From Firmicutes bacterium UBA5201 (GTDB lineage: Bacteria > Bacillota > Clostridia > Peptostreptococcales > Acidaminobacteraceae), in contig DHVT01000011.1 of the NCBI GenBank assembly GCA_002412775.1, positions 90,429-154,428 of the forward strand: a stretch of 64,000 nt of DNA, written 5' to 3'. Every line of letters starts with the position of its first letter. The stretch's first letter is position 1. Shown in pieces: positions 8,355 through 17,906 of the stretch. Under the pieces are notes generated by a model. The model was not told the DNA's origin and searched no databases. It was given only the letters and a program-made list of their open reading frames with translations. Both the position numbers and the translations under genes were made by a program.

Positions 8355-8804
8355 ATGAAATATTCAAGACATTCAAAGATAATTGAAATCATTGAGGCGA
8401 AAGACATAGAGACTCAAGATGAGTTGGCGATGGAACTCAAAGCGTCAGGATTCCAAGTTACTCAGGCCACCGTGTCCAGAGATATCAAAGAAATGAGACT
8501 GATCAAAGTCCTGACCAAGGATGGCAGATACAAATACGCATCCATCAGAGACAAAGAAGGTGTCGTCAACGACCGCTTTCTGAAAATTTTCAGGAATTCA
8601 GTGACCTCAATAGATTTTGCGGGAAACATAATTGTCATAAAGACGTTGGTGGGTTCAGCAAGTGCAGCGGCCGTTTCCATTGATGCATTCAACATAAAGG
8701 AAATCGTCGGGAGCATAGCAGGGGATGACACCATATTTCTAGTGGTCAAAGAAACTGATAAAATTGATGAATTGATGAATCGGTTCAAGGATTTGTTGGT
8801 TTGA
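8355..8804 (+). CDS. argR: Arginine repressor / activator ArgR (AhrC)
   Basis: 149-aa hexameric arginine-dependent DNA-binding regulator. The N-terminal winged helix has QVTQATVSRDIKEMRLIKV; the C-terminal oligomerisation/arginine-binding domain has GSASAAAVSIDAF and VGSIAGDDTIFLVVK with the conserved GDD that contacts arginine. Length is standard. In Bacilli and Clostridia argR sits directly before recN, as here. The leader has an unusually G-rich ribosome site (TTGGGGGGAT just before the start), which is complementary over 8 bases to a C-rich run in the candidate sRNA at 57.03 kb. Confidence 0.95.
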   Translation: MKYSRHSKIIEIIEAKDIETQDELAMELKASGFQVTQATVSRDIKEMRLIKVLTKDGRYKYASIRDKEGVVNDRFLKIFRNSVTSIDFAGNIIVIKTLVGSASAAAVSIDAFNIKEIVGSIAGDDTIFLVVKETDKIDELMNRFKDLLV

Positions 8805-8825
8805 TTTCGAAGCGATGGAGGCTTT

Positions 8826-10526
8826 ATGCTTTTTGAACTACATATTAAGGATTTTATACTGATTGATGAAGTTTTGATAAAATTTGAACAAGGCTTCAAT
8901 ACAATAACGGGTGAAACCGGAGCCGGAAAATCGATGATTCTTGGAGCGATCGATTTGTTGTCCGGTGAACAGGCCAACAAGGATTCTGTGAGAATAGGGG
9001 CGGATAGGACTTCCGTCAACGCGAGCTTCTATACCAATGAAAAAGTGAACCTCTATCTGAATGAAATGGGCATTCCGTACGACGAGGACATCGTCGTGTT
9101 ATCTAGAGAAGTTCAAAGCAAAGGAAAAAGCATCTCGAGGATCAACGGTCAAGTGGTCACTCTCAACCACTTGAAGGAAATCACCAAAAATCTCATTGCG
9201 ATCCATGGGCAAAATGACAACCAAACGCTGTTAATCAGAGAAGAACAATTGAATTTGCTGGATAAGTTCGGCGGAACTGAAAATATCAGAACCCGTCAAC
9301 AAATCCAGCATTTGTTCAATGAGATAAGAACTCTAAAATCGGAAATTGCCTTACTTGAGGAAAAATCATATGACCGCCAAAGGCAGACTGATTTCTTGTC
9401 ATTTCAGATTGAGGAAATTGAAAACGCCAAACTTAAAATCGGTGAGGATCTGTCGCTGGAGAAGGAGTTTGAGCTCCTGACCCATTTGGGCAGTATCGTC
9501 GAGGTTTTTGAGAGGGCGACAGGATGGTTCTCTGGTGAATACGGAGATGGTGCCGTGTCAGAAGTCTCTTCCATAGCGAATGCATTCTCGAAATTTGTAC
9601 ATTACGATGAATCGTTGGATGATTTTTCGAAACGTTTCAAAGAGATTTATTTTCTTATGGACGATTTGGCCAAAGATGTGGTCGATTACAAGAGTAAATT
9701 GGAGCAGGATCCCGAAAGACTCGAATGGATCGAGCGAAGACTTGATGAAATCAATCACCTCAAATCAAAATACGGCAAAACACTTGAAATCATATTTGAT
9801 CTCAAAGCAAAATTTCAGGCGGAACTGGACGATTACGAAAATGTGGAAGCTGAGCTCAAGATGGGGAAAGAACGCCTCGAAAGCCTGCTGAGAGATTACT
9901 CTAAAATATCGGAACAATTGACTTCACTTCGTTTAAAAGCATCAAAAGCATTTGAGGAAGAACTGCAAAAGGAACTTTTCGAGCTCAATATGAAGGAGAC
10001 CAGTTTCAAAATCGACCTGAATGTACTGGCGGAACCGACCGCACACGGCCTGGATGACATTGAATTTACGATATCCACCAATATTGGTCAACCGTTTCGG
10101 CCACTGAAAAAAGTGGTCTCAGGTGGAGAATTGTCAAGGATCATGCTCGGAATCAAGATTGTTTTGGGGACAATGGACGCGATTCCAACTCTGGTTTTTG
10201 ATGAAATCGATACGGGAATCAGCGGCGTGACAGCAAATGTCGTTGGTGAGAAGTTAGCGAAACTGTCCAGGTTCAGCCAAGTGATCTGCATCACCCATCT
10301 GCCTCAGATAGCGGTATTTTCAGATCATCATCTGTTGATCGAGAAAAATGTCGAAGACCAGAATACAATCACTCACATCAAGTCAATCACATCCAAAGAA
10401 GTGGAAAACGAAATCAATCGATTGGTGGGTGGTCTTGAAGTGACTGAAACCACCAGTATCCATTCCAGGGAGATGATTCAGACCGCACATAAAAAGAAAG
10501 AAAAGTTCAAGGAAGAATATAAATAA
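8826..10526 (+). CDS. recN: DNA repair protein RecN
   Basis: 566-aa SMC-like ATPase that acts early at DNA double-strand breaks. Walker A GETGAGKSMIL lies near residue 35; two coiled-coil arms occupy roughly 150-360; the ABC signature VVSGGELSRIMLGIK and Walker B PTLVFDEIDTGISG are in the C-terminal head, followed by the ITHLPQIAVFSD D-loop/H region. Length is typical. It ends the operon-like run that started upstream of xseA; the diguanylate cyclase follows after 22 bases. Confidence 0.96.
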   Translation: MLFELHIKDFILIDEVLIKFEQGFNTITGETGAGKSMILGAIDLLSGEQANKDSVRIGADRTSVNASFYTNEKVNLYLNEMGIPYDEDIVVLSREVQSKGKSISRINGQVVTLNHLKEITKNLIAIHGQNDNQTLLIREEQLNLLDKFGGTENIRTRQQIQHLFNEIRTLKSEIALLEEKSYDRQRQTDFLSFQIEEIENAKLKIGEDLSLEKEFELLTHLGSIVEVFERATGWFSGEYGDGAVSEVSSIANAFSKFVHYDESLDDFSKRFKEIYFLMDDLAKDVVDYKSKLEQDPERLEWIERRLDEINHLKSKYGKTLEIIFDLKAKFQAELDDYENVEAELKMGKERLESLLRDYSKISEQLTSLRLKASKAFEEELQKELFELNMKETSFKIDLNVLAEPTAHGLDDIEFTISTNIGQPFRPLKKVVSGGELSRIMLGIKIVLGTMDAIPTLVFDEIDTGISGVTANVVGEKLAKLSRFSQVICITHLPQIAVFSDHHLLIEKNVEDQNTITHIKSITSKEVENEINRLVGGLEVTETTSIHSREMIQTAHKKKEKFKEEYK

Positions 10527-10548
10527 AGGCACATAGGGGTTTGGGAAG

Positions 10549-11739
10549 ATGGATATCTTATCAAAACTATTGTTTTCTGCAATGGGTGCGCTGGCAATTT
10601 TATATGGATTAAGAGGTATTGTTCCTGATTTCAAGGAACAGACCCGTTCAAAATCGATCGTGTTGACAGTCGTTTTGACTGTGTTTCTCGTTTTTTTTGA
10701 CGTTTCGATCTTGAAGAATGTCCTGATCCTTTGCGCTTTTTTGATCTATTATCTCAAATGGGTCTTTGATAGGAGTTCATTCATAGCCTCTCTTTCGGTA
10801 CTTTTTTTATATCTGATTCTTATCCTGACCTCTATGATCACATCGAACCTCGGGGTTCTGATGCTCGGTAAAGTCATCGATTACAGAACTGCATTTGTCG
10901 CTGGTCATTTCAATGTGGTCGTGATATTCTGGATGATGTACGTTGTTCTGCTCAGATACTATCAATTGATCATGAAGATTTTCAAGAAAATCAACAATTT
11001 CAACTCCAGAATCGAGCGGTTGTTGGTCATCAGCAATGTACTTGTTTTTTCTTTTATTGTCGCCTATCAAAAAATGACTTTTATTAATTTGGTGAAAATC
11101 AATTCGACCGGTTTGATTGATGCCGCCCAAAACTCTTCCGTGCCCGTATTTATGAATTCCACATATGTGCTCACCACTATACTCACATTCTCAGTGGTGA
11201 TTTTGATCAATAGGCTCAGCATTGTGGACAACAATATGGAGAATTATAAGTATAAGGCAGAGACCGATCTCATGACAGGGGTGCTGAGCCGTGAAGCGGG
11301 TCTCACCTATCTGAAGGAAGAAATGATGAATTCGGTGGTCAAAGGCCAGGATTTGACAGTCGCCTATATTGACATCAATGACCTCAAAGTGGTCAATGAC
11401 AAGTTTGGTCATAAGGAAGGTGACCTTTTGATCAAGGTCTTATCCGGCATTATACAAAATAATCTTAGAGAGTTCGACGTGATTGCCAGACTTGGTGGGG
11501 ACGAGTTCATGGTGATATTCCGAAAGTGTAATGTTTTACAAGCACGTAAGGTTTGGTACCGCATAACGGATGAGTTTCTAAAAACAAACACAAACGGGGA
11601 ATACAATTTCAAGATCAGTGCCAGTGTTGGTTTTACCGAATACCATCCTTCCAAACATCAAAGTGTCATCCAGTTGATCCATGAGGCGGATGAGGCCATG
11701 TACCTTCAAAAGAAATCCATCAAAGCGGCGCGTTTGTAA
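10549..11739 (+). CDS. Membrane-bound diguanylate cyclase (GGDEF)
   Basis: 396 aa: an N-terminal block of about seven hydrophobic segments (residues 1-230) and a C-terminal GGDEF domain that makes cyclic di-GMP from GTP. The active-site loop is intact (RLGGDEFMVIF near residue 315), and the inhibitory I-site RxxD is present as REFD, five residues before GGDEF, so product inhibition is expected. The sensor part resembles no family I can name. No effector or EAL gene is adjacent, though an HD-GYP protein lies at 31.2 kb. Confidence 0.88.
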   Translation: MDILSKLLFSAMGALAILYGLRGIVPDFKEQTRSKSIVLTVVLTVFLVFFDVSILKNVLILCAFLIYYLKWVFDRSSFIASLSVLFLYLILILTSMITSNLGVLMLGKVIDYRTAFVAGHFNVVVIFWMMYVVLLRYYQLIMKIFKKINNFNSRIERLLVISNVLVFSFIVAYQKMTFINLVKINSTGLIDAAQNSSVPVFMNSTYVLTTILTFSVVILINRLSIVDNNMENYKYKAETDLMTGVLSREAGLTYLKEEMMNSVVKGQDLTVAYIDINDLKVVNDKFGHKEGDLLIKVLSGIIQNNLREFDVIARLGGDEFMVIFRKCNVLQARKVWYRITDEFLKTNTNGEYNFKISASVGFTEYHPSKHQSVIQLIHEADEAMYLQKKSIKAARL

Positions 11740-11762
11740 AATATATACAAAATAATGGATAT

Positions 11763-11792
11763 TTGCTTTAATAACTTGGGGATTAATATAAA
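11763..11792 (+). promoter_or_regulatory. Possible promoter for the xerD gene
   Basis: TTGCTT at 11763-11768 and TATAAA at 11787-11792 with an 18-base spacer, in the 74-base AT-rich gap between the GGDEF gene and the recombinase. Single-promoter prediction by eye only. Confidence 0.4.
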
Positions 11793-11813
11793 ATTACGTT
11801 AGGGGTTGTAGCT

Positions 11814-12695
11814 ATGGAAAGATGCGTCAATGAATTTGAAACCTTCTTAAGAGATCAGAGAAAACTTTCTCTCAACACACTTCAGTCCTACAAAAGGGAT
11901 TTGAAGTATTTTGGCATTTATTTGAGAAAGCAAAATATTGAACACTATCATCATGTATCCAGTATTGACCTGCTCACATATGTGATCCATTTGAAGAAGG
12001 AGGGCAAAGCCAACGCAACTCTTTCAAGAAATATCGCAACGATTCGAACTTTTTATTCATTTCTCAGTAATAAAGGGTATATAATGCATAACCCTTCATT
12101 GGAGCTTGAATCACCCAAGGCTGAAAAGAAAATGCCTGCTGTGCTGACACTTCAGGAAGTGGAACATCTTATTTCAAAACCAGATACCAGAACATCCATA
12201 GGCAAACGGGACAAGGCTATGATCGAGTTGCTATACGCAACTGGCATTCGAGTGACCGAGCTAATATCATTGAACCTCTCGGATATCAATACTTCAATGG
12301 GTTACATCCGCTGCAAGGGAACCTCCAAATCAAGGGTGATTCCACTGGGGTCGATGGCATCCAAAGCGGTGGATATCTACTTGAAAGACGGAAGGAATCA
12401 ACTTATTAGCGAGGAGGATGAAGCACTTTTTGTCAACTATTACGGCAAGCGCATCACACGACAAGGTTTTTGGAAAGTCGTGAAAAGATATTCCGAAGAG
12501 GCGGGCATCGATAAAAATATCGCTCCGCATACTTTGAGACATTCATTCGCGTTGCATTTGGTGCAAAATGGCGCTGACCTTAAAGCAGTTCAAGAAATGA
12601 TGGGCCATTCAGATGTGACAACCACCCAGATTTATCTTGATATGTCGAATTCCAAGATCAAGGACGTATACGAGAAAGCACATCCTAGAGCCTAG
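11814..12695 (+). CDS. xerD: Site-specific tyrosine recombinase XerD
   Basis: 293-aa tyrosine recombinase with the SAM-like core-binding domain (1-90) and catalytic domain. Catalytic residues are visible: Arg in ATGIRVTELISLN, the HxxR box in APHTLRHSFALHLV, the GHSDVTTTQIY box with the nucleophilic Tyr. It resolves chromosome dimers at dif with XerC/FtsK. Its place just before deoB (phosphopentomutase) matches the xerD-drm order of Bacillus, so I favour XerD over XerC or an integrase. No phage genes are nearby. Confidence 0.9.
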   Translation: MERCVNEFETFLRDQRKLSLNTLQSYKRDLKYFGIYLRKQNIEHYHHVSSIDLLTYVIHLKKEGKANATLSRNIATIRTFYSFLSNKGYIMHNPSLELESPKAEKKMPAVLTLQEVEHLISKPDTRTSIGKRDKAMIELLYATGIRVTELISLNLSDINTSMGYIRCKGTSKSRVIPLGSMASKAVDIYLKDGRNQLISEEDEALFVNYYGKRITRQGFWKVVKRYSEEAGIDKNIAPHTLRHSFALHLVQNGADLKAVQEMMGHSDVTTTQIYLDMSNSKIKDVYEKAHPRA

Positions 12696-12712
12696 TTTTA
12701 GGCTCTTATTTT
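12688..12712 (+). terminator. Weak intrinsic terminator after xerD
   Basis: GAGCCTA (12688-12694), loop GTTT, TAGGCTC (12699-12705), then a T-rich but interrupted tail. It includes the xerD stop codon. It may only partly stop transcription into deoB. Confidence 0.55.
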
Positions 12713-12728
12713 AATTGAGGAGGTTTAT

Positions 12729-13898
12729 ATGATCAACAGAATTATATTATTTGTACTCGACAGTGTCGGCATAGGTGGCTTACCGGATGCTGAGCAGTTC
12801 GGAGATTTCAATGTCAACACTCTTGGAAGCATCGCAAAATCCACGGATGATTTTAAAATCCCGAATTTGAAAAAAATGGGCATCGGCAATATTGAAGGTG
12901 TGGATTATATCGAAGCGGATCCTTCACCGATCGGAGCATTCGGCCGATCGCTTGAAGCCTCCAACGGAAAAGATACTACGACGGGTCACTGGGAAATCGC
13001 AGGCCTTTACATCGAGCACCCATTCAAAACGTATCCGGATGGTTTTCCGGAGCACATCATCCATGCATTTGAAGAGAAGACTGGACGAAAAGTCATTTTC
13101 AACAAGCCTGCTTCGGGAACCGTTGTACTGGATGAGTATGGTGAAGAGCATATGAATACAGGCAATCCGATAGTTTATACCTCTGCGGACAGCGTCTTTC
13201 AAATTGCGGCACATGAGGAGATCATTCCACTGGAAGAACTCTATGACATGTGTCAGATCGCGAGAGACATGCTCAGAGGCGATGATCAAGTGGCCAGAGT
13301 CATAGCAAGACCTTTCATAGGGACTCCGGGCAATTTCCAGAGGACATCGAACAGAAGGGACTACTCTTTGAAACCATTCGACAAGACTGTTTTGGATTAT
13401 GCTAAGGAATCCGGATTGGAAGTCAAAGCTGTCGGCAAAATCGTCGATATCTATGACGGTGAAGGCATCACTGAAGATGTTCACACAAAAGACAATATGG
13501 ATGGGGTAGATCAAACGATCCGATTTTTGAAAGAGGATTTCAAAGGGATCTTGTTCACCAATCTAGTGGATTTTGACGCCAAATTCGGACACAGAAGAGA
13601 TGTGGACGGGTATAGGGAGGCACTGGAGGAAGTGGATCTGCGTTTTCCAGAAATGATGTCTCTCATGAAAGAGGACGATATGATGATTGTTCTTGCAGAT
13701 CACGGCAATGATCCCGGTTACAAGGGTTCGGACCATACCAGGGAATACATCCCGATTTTGATATATGGAGACAAAGTCAAGAAAGGTGTGGATATAGGCA
13801 CCAGAAAGACATTTGCTGATATTGCTGCGACCATATCCGATATTTTGGAGATTCCATCCACTCCTTATGGTACAAGTTTCAAAGATGAGATTCTATAA
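12729..13898 (+). CDS. deoB: Phosphopentomutase
   Basis: 389-aa alkaline-phosphatase-superfamily enzyme interconverting ribose/deoxyribose 1- and 5-phosphates in nucleoside salvage. Metal-binding and nucleophile motifs are in place: FVLDSVGIGGLPDAEQFGD at the N terminus, ASNGKDTTTGHWEIAG with the phosphorylated Thr, and LADHGNDPGYKGSDHTREY near the C terminus. Length is standard. It is followed 23 bases later by pyrimidine nucleoside phosphorylase, whose product is its substrate, so the two form a salvage operon. Confidence 0.96.
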   Translation: MINRIILFVLDSVGIGGLPDAEQFGDFNVNTLGSIAKSTDDFKIPNLKKMGIGNIEGVDYIEADPSPIGAFGRSLEASNGKDTTTGHWEIAGLYIEHPFKTYPDGFPEHIIHAFEEKTGRKVIFNKPASGTVVLDEYGEEHMNTGNPIVYTSADSVFQIAAHEEIIPLEELYDMCQIARDMLRGDDQVARVIARPFIGTPGNFQRTSNRRDYSLKPFDKTVLDYAKESGLEVKAVGKIVDIYDGEGITEDVHTKDNMDGVDQTIRFLKEDFKGILFTNLVDFDAKFGHRRDVDGYREALEEVDLRFPEMMSLMKEDDMMIVLADHGNDPGYKGSDHTREYIPILIYGDKVKKGVDIGTRKTFADIAATISDILEIPSTPYGTSFKDEIL

Positions 13899-13921
13899 AA
13901 AAACATCGAGGGAGGCCTAAA

Positions 13922-15223
13922 ATGAGAGCGGTAGATGTAATCAACAAAAAGAAGAACGGCGAGATGCTGAATCAGGAAGAAATCGATTTTATGATTCTTG
14001 GATATACGAAAGGTGAGATTCCGGATTACCAGATGTCAGCATTTTTGATGGCGATCTATTTTGTAGGAATGGACAATCAGGAAATCGCATACCTTACGGA
14101 CTCGTTTGTCAGATCGGGAGATACGGTGGACTTGTCGGCAATTCACGGCATTAAAGTGGATAAACACTCCACTGGCGGAGTAGGAGATAAAATCAGTCTG
14201 GTCGTGACACCTTTAGTGGCTTCCGTAGGCGTTCCCGTGGCAAAGATGTCGGGGCGTGGACTGGGTCACACCGGAGGCACCATTGACAAACTTGAGTCCA
14301 TTGAAGGGTTCAAAATAGAACTGTCGGCAGAAGAGTTCATCCATAACGTCAACACCTACAAGATGGCATTGGTCGGACAATCCGGTGATTTGACGCCTGC
14401 AGACAAGAAAATATACGCACTTAGGGATGTTACCGGTACCATCAACAGTATCCCACTGATCGCAAGTTCCATCATGAGCAAGAAGATCGCATCCGGATCA
14501 GATGCCATCGTACTCGATGTAAAAGTCGGTTCGGGAGCGTTCATGAAATCCATCGAGGAAGCGAAGATCCTAGCCAGGACCATGGTGGATATCGGCAATT
14601 CCTTGAATAGAAGAACAGTGGCGGTCATCACAAATATGGACCAGCCTCTGGGACATGAAATCGGCAATGCGAATGAAGTCAGAGAAGCCATAGAAGTCCT
14701 CAGTGGCAAAGGTGCGGAAGACGAGACTGAAGTGGCACTCACCATTGCGTCCTATATGGCTGTGCTTGGTGGCGCATTCAAAGAGTTGAGCGAGGCAAAA
14801 GAACATTTCAAAAAAACCATCGCTTCAGGTGAGGCGCTTGAGCAACTGAAGCTATTCATCAAAATTCAAGGTGGTGATCCCGATGTGGTGGATCATCCTG
14901 AAAAATTGCCACAAGCGTCCAGACACATTGAGGTCAGATCTGAATTTGAAGGTTACGTGAGTGGATTCGATGCTGAAAAAGTTGGAATAGCGGCGATGAT
15001 GCTTGGAGCTGGAAGACGCAAGAAGGAAGACAAAATAGATTATTCAGCTGGCATCACACTCAAGAAAAAAATCGGTGCCCAGGTCAATATGGGGGATGTG
15101 CTTTGCATTCTTCATACGAATGAGGAAAATACCGCTGAAGCGGAGAAGACCGTGCGATCGGCATTTTTCTTCAGTTCGATGGCACCTGAACCGGTCCGAT
15201 ACATTTATGACATCATCGAATAG
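13922..15223 (+). CDS. pdp: Pyrimidine-nucleoside phosphorylase
   Basis: 433-aa phosphorylase that cleaves uridine/thymidine/deoxyuridine with phosphate to base and (deoxy)ribose 1-phosphate. Signatures: DKHSTGGVGDKISLVVTPL (phosphate-binding), MSGRGLGHTGGTIDKLES (the family PROSITE-type motif), and ALRDVTGTINSIPLIASSIM. Length and motif spacing favour the low-GC Gram-positive Pdp over proteobacterial DeoA. Ends with a terminator at 15237. Confidence 0.95.
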   Translation: MRAVDVINKKKNGEMLNQEEIDFMILGYTKGEIPDYQMSAFLMAIYFVGMDNQEIAYLTDSFVRSGDTVDLSAIHGIKVDKHSTGGVGDKISLVVTPLVASVGVPVAKMSGRGLGHTGGTIDKLESIEGFKIELSAEEFIHNVNTYKMALVGQSGDLTPADKKIYALRDVTGTINSIPLIASSIMSKKIASGSDAIVLDVKVGSGAFMKSIEEAKILARTMVDIGNSLNRRTVAVITNMDQPLGHEIGNANEVREAIEVLSGKGAEDETEVALTIASYMAVLGGAFKELSEAKEHFKKTIASGEALEQLKLFIKIQGGDPDVVDHPEKLPQASRHIEVRSEFEGYVSGFDAEKVGIAAMMLGAGRRKKEDKIDYSAGITLKKKIGAQVNMGDVLCILHTNEENTAEAEKTVRSAFFFSSMAPEPVRYIYDIIE

Positions 15224-15236
15224 TCGCAAAAGATTC

Positions 15237-15272
15237 AAAACGCTTCCTGGGCAATTGCAGGAGGCGTTTTTT
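15237..15272 (+). terminator. Intrinsic terminator after pdp
   Basis: AAAACGC-TTCCTG arm, loop, CAGGA-GGCGTTTT arm, then a run of T. Well-formed and located 14 bases after the stop. The promoter of the next gene overlaps its 3' arm. Confidence 0.85.
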
Positions 15273-15283
15273 ATGGTTATAAT
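15255..15283 (+). promoter_or_regulatory. Promoter for the CCA/poly(A) nucleotidyltransferase operon
   Basis: TTGCAG at 15255-15260 and TATAAT at 15278-15283 with a 17-base spacer. The -35 box lies inside the pdp terminator hairpin, a compact arrangement. Confidence 0.5.
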
Positions 15284-15311
15284 AGAGATGTGATACAGGT
15301 TGGAGGTCAAA

Positions 15312-16535
15312 ATGAAAATGGATGAACGCATTTGGGGAAAATTGTTGGATCTTCAAAACAAAGGGCGATTTGTCTTCTACTTTGTCGGAGGATGCGTCAG
15401 GGACCTTTGCTATGGGATCCACTCCCGTGATATTGACATTGTTTTTGAAGGGGACATTGATGAACTCTCGGAAGCGTTGGACAACGGGCCAAAAAAATCG
15501 AATTTGTCCACGATTTCGTTATATGGCGATTTTTTCGAGTTTGATTTTGCCTCGCCCAGAAAAGATGATTATCCTAAACAAAACGGGATGCCAAGTATCG
15601 TGGGGGCTACTGTGGAGGAAGATCTTTCCAGAAGGGACTTCACTGTCAATACAGGGTATTTGGAATTCTCGGCTCAAAGTATCAATTGGTTCAAAGGTGA
15701 ACTTCCAGGTCCAAAGCAGATCGTGAGCAAATTGCGGTACGCTCACCCGATGTTTGAAAACGACATTCAAAACAAAAAAATTAGAATACTTCATGAGAAT
15801 TCCTTTGAAGAAGACCCTTCAAGATTGCTAAGAGCTGTAAAATATCAGATCCAGTTGAATCTCACTTTTGAGCGGGATACGGAAAAACTTTTCAATAAAG
15901 CACTTGAAGACAAAAGGATTGAACAACTGGACACTGCGAGATATCTGAGAATCATGTGGGATTATTTCCATCATGACAATGCTGACAAGCTGCTGATGAA
16001 ATTGGATGAACAGGGGCTTTTGCAAGGTGAACGGAGATACTCGGATGTCGTTGAAAAAGCCGAGGCACTCAAATCCGAATGGGCGAGTGACGATCTCGAT
16101 TTGACTGTCGTCATCTATGTCACCCTATTCTACGGTAACAAAGACCAGATGAAGCGCCTCGGTTATCTTCTCAACTGTATTGTCAAAGAGACTGAGACCA
16201 TTCTGGAAGCCATCGAAAGTCTATCCACTGAGATCACTGCAAAAAAGAGATACCTGGCATACAAAATATTGTATAATAAAAAGGTTGATAGCATTGCCTG
16301 TGCCACCTTGCTACATGGTGATTCCGAGTGGTTCACTCTATATATGGAGGCATTATGCCATGTCAAAGTTCATTTGACCGGTGCGGATCTCATTCGAATG
16401 GGCATCCTGGAGGGACCTCTTATAGGTAAACTCAAAGAGGAGCTGTTGATCTACAAATTGTGTGAAAACCCCGATATGGATATTGAAGGGGAAATAAGAT
16501 GGATAGAGAGTGCGAAAAATGAGACTGGAAATTAA
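15312..16535 (+). CDS. CCA tRNA nucleotidyltransferase / poly(A) polymerase family protein
   Basis: Class II nucleotidyltransferase of about 407 aa. The N-terminal head has FVGGCVRDL followed by SRDIDIVFEGD (catalytic acidic pair), then SRRDFTVNTGYLEF and EDPSRLLRAVKYQI, the RRD and ERxR-like template motifs. The C-terminal half is helical and diverged, without an HD domain. It most likely repairs or adds tRNA CCA ends, but an A-adding or poly(A) polymerase role cannot be excluded by eye. I chose ATG 15312 because GGAGG at 15302-15306 is correctly placed; a TTG at 15300 is also open. It overlaps scpA by 17 bases. Confidence 0.85.
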   Translation: MKMDERIWGKLLDLQNKGRFVFYFVGGCVRDLCYGIHSRDIDIVFEGDIDELSEALDNGPKKSNLSTISLYGDFFEFDFASPRKDDYPKQNGMPSIVGATVEEDLSRRDFTVNTGYLEFSAQSINWFKGELPGPKQIVSKLRYAHPMFENDIQNKKIRILHENSFEEDPSRLLRAVKYQIQLNLTFERDTEKLFNKALEDKRIEQLDTARYLRIMWDYFHHDNADKLLMKLDEQGLLQGERRYSDVVEKAEALKSEWASDDLDLTVVIYVTLFYGNKDQMKRLGYLLNCIVKETETILEAIESLSTEITAKKRYLAYKILYNKKVDSIACATLLHGDSEWFTLYMEALCHVKVHLTGADLIRMGILEGPLIGKLKEELLIYKLCENPDMDIEGEIRWIESAKNETGN

Positions 16536-17286
16536 AATCGATGCTTTTGAAGGTCCTTTGGATCTGCTTTTGCACTTGATCACAAAAGAAGAAATAGATA
16601 TTTATGATATCCCGATCGTAAAAATCACTGACCAATATCTGAAGACCATCGAATTCCTGCCGGAGATGGATTTGGACCTTACAACCGAATTTTTGGTGAT
16701 GGCGGCGACACTTCTCGAAATCAAATCGAGAATGCTTCTACCCGATCAAAACGAATCTTTCGATGTGTTTGACATCGAAGGGGATGACCCAAGGCGTGAA
16801 CTGGTCAAGAGGTTGATTGAATACAAGAAGTTCAAGGATGCCGCCGGAGCGCTCAGAGAAAAGGAAAGCGCACTGGATGAAATCGTATTCAAGGACCAGG
16901 AGGAACTCGGCGACTATACCAGAAGCCTCTCGCCGGAGGAACTCAATCAGGGGCTCGAAGCGGACCTTCTCACAGAGGCGGTCAAACGATTGATACAAAA
17001 AATCGAACGATTTGATCATCACAGAAAGACATTCTTCAAAGGCATAAAGAGGGATTTGTTCACTGTCGAGGAGAAAATAGATTATGTTCAGTCCAAGCTC
17101 TCCGTGGATCGAGCCATATCATTTTCTGAACTTTTCGAACGTGACAAGACGAGAGAAGAAGTGGTCGTCACCTTTCTCGCGATACTTGAGCTCCTAAAAA
17201 TGAAGCGCATCGCCATACGGCAAGATCAGTTGTTCGACGAAATCTATATCGAACGTAAAGAAGAAGTGACGGAGGAAGAGCTATGA
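16519..17286 (+). CDS. scpA: Segregation and condensation protein A
   Basis: Kleisin subunit that bridges SMC heads in the bacterial condensin complex with ScpB. The hallmark N terminus MRLEIKIDAFEGPLDLLLHL with LITKEEIDIYDIPI is present, followed by DLTTEFLVMAATLLEIKSRMLLP; the C-terminal winged-helix segment TFLAILELLKMKRIAIRQ is intact. I take ATG 16519 (MRLEIK) rather than the GTG at 16510. The 3' end overlaps scpB by 4 bases. 255 aa is a normal length. Confidence 0.95.
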   Translation: MRLEIKIDAFEGPLDLLLHLITKEEIDIYDIPIVKITDQYLKTIEFLPEMDLDLTTEFLVMAATLLEIKSRMLLPDQNESFDVFDIEGDDPRRELVKRLIEYKKFKDAAGALREKESALDEIVFKDQEELGDYTRSLSPEELNQGLEADLLTEAVKRLIQKIERFDHHRKTFFKGIKRDLFTVEEKIDYVQSKLSVDRAISFSELFERDKTREEVVVTFLAILELLKMKRIAIRQDQLFDEIYIERKEEVTEEEL

Positions 17287-17906
17287 ATGAATTCCATCTT
17301 GAAGAGATTGATCGCGAAACAGGATACAAATCCGTTATAGAGTCGCTGTTGTTTGTTTGGGGAGAACCCCTCAGCCATAACAAAATCGCGAAAATCCTAG
17401 AAATCAAACCCTCTACTGTGGAAAAAATCATCCATGAGATGATGGAGCAATACCAGGAAGAAAAAAGAGGCATCCAGATCATTGAGGTGAATAAGCATTA
17501 CCAATACTCGACTCTAAAAGATAATTATGCCTATATAGAGAAACTGTGTGTGACGACCAAAAGCAAGGGACTTTCCAATTCTGCCCTTGAAGTGCTGGCG
17601 ATTATAGCCTATCAGCAGCCCATCACAAAACTGGATATTGAACAAATCAGGGGTGTGAACTGTGACAGTCCGCTTCAAAATCTATTGGAGCGGGGACTTG
17701 TCGAGGTCACTGGAAAACTTGAAAAGATAGGCCGTCCGCAAATATATGGAACAACCGATTTGTTCCTGAAAAGTTTCGGATTCAAATCGTTGAAAGAACT
17801 GCCGAGTTTAGAGGAATTTGGTGGGATCCAGTTGTTTTCAGAGGCATTTGGACATTCCGAAGAAGAAGGAGGAGGTACCGATGATCCAGATAAGATCGAT
17901 GAGTGA
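17283..17906 (+). CDS. scpB: Segregation and condensation protein B
   Basis: 207-aa tandem winged-helix partner of ScpA and SMC. ESLLFVWGEPLS near the start, SNSALEVLAIIAYQQPITKLDIEQIRGV in the middle and LLERGLVEVTGKLEKIGRPQIYGTTD are the conserved blocks. The acidic Gly-rich tail (EEEGGGTDDPDKIDE) overlaps the next gene's ribosome site and first codons by 26 bases. Confidence 0.95.
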   Translation: MNEFHLEEIDRETGYKSVIESLLFVWGEPLSHNKIAKILEIKPSTVEKIIHEMMEQYQEEKRGIQIIEVNKHYQYSTLKDNYAYIEKLCVTTKSKGLSNSALEVLAIIAYQQPITKLDIEQIRGVNCDSPLQNLLERGLVEVTGKLEKIGRPQIYGTTDLFLKSFGFKSLKELPSLEEFGGIQLFSEAFGHSEEEGGGTDDPDKIDE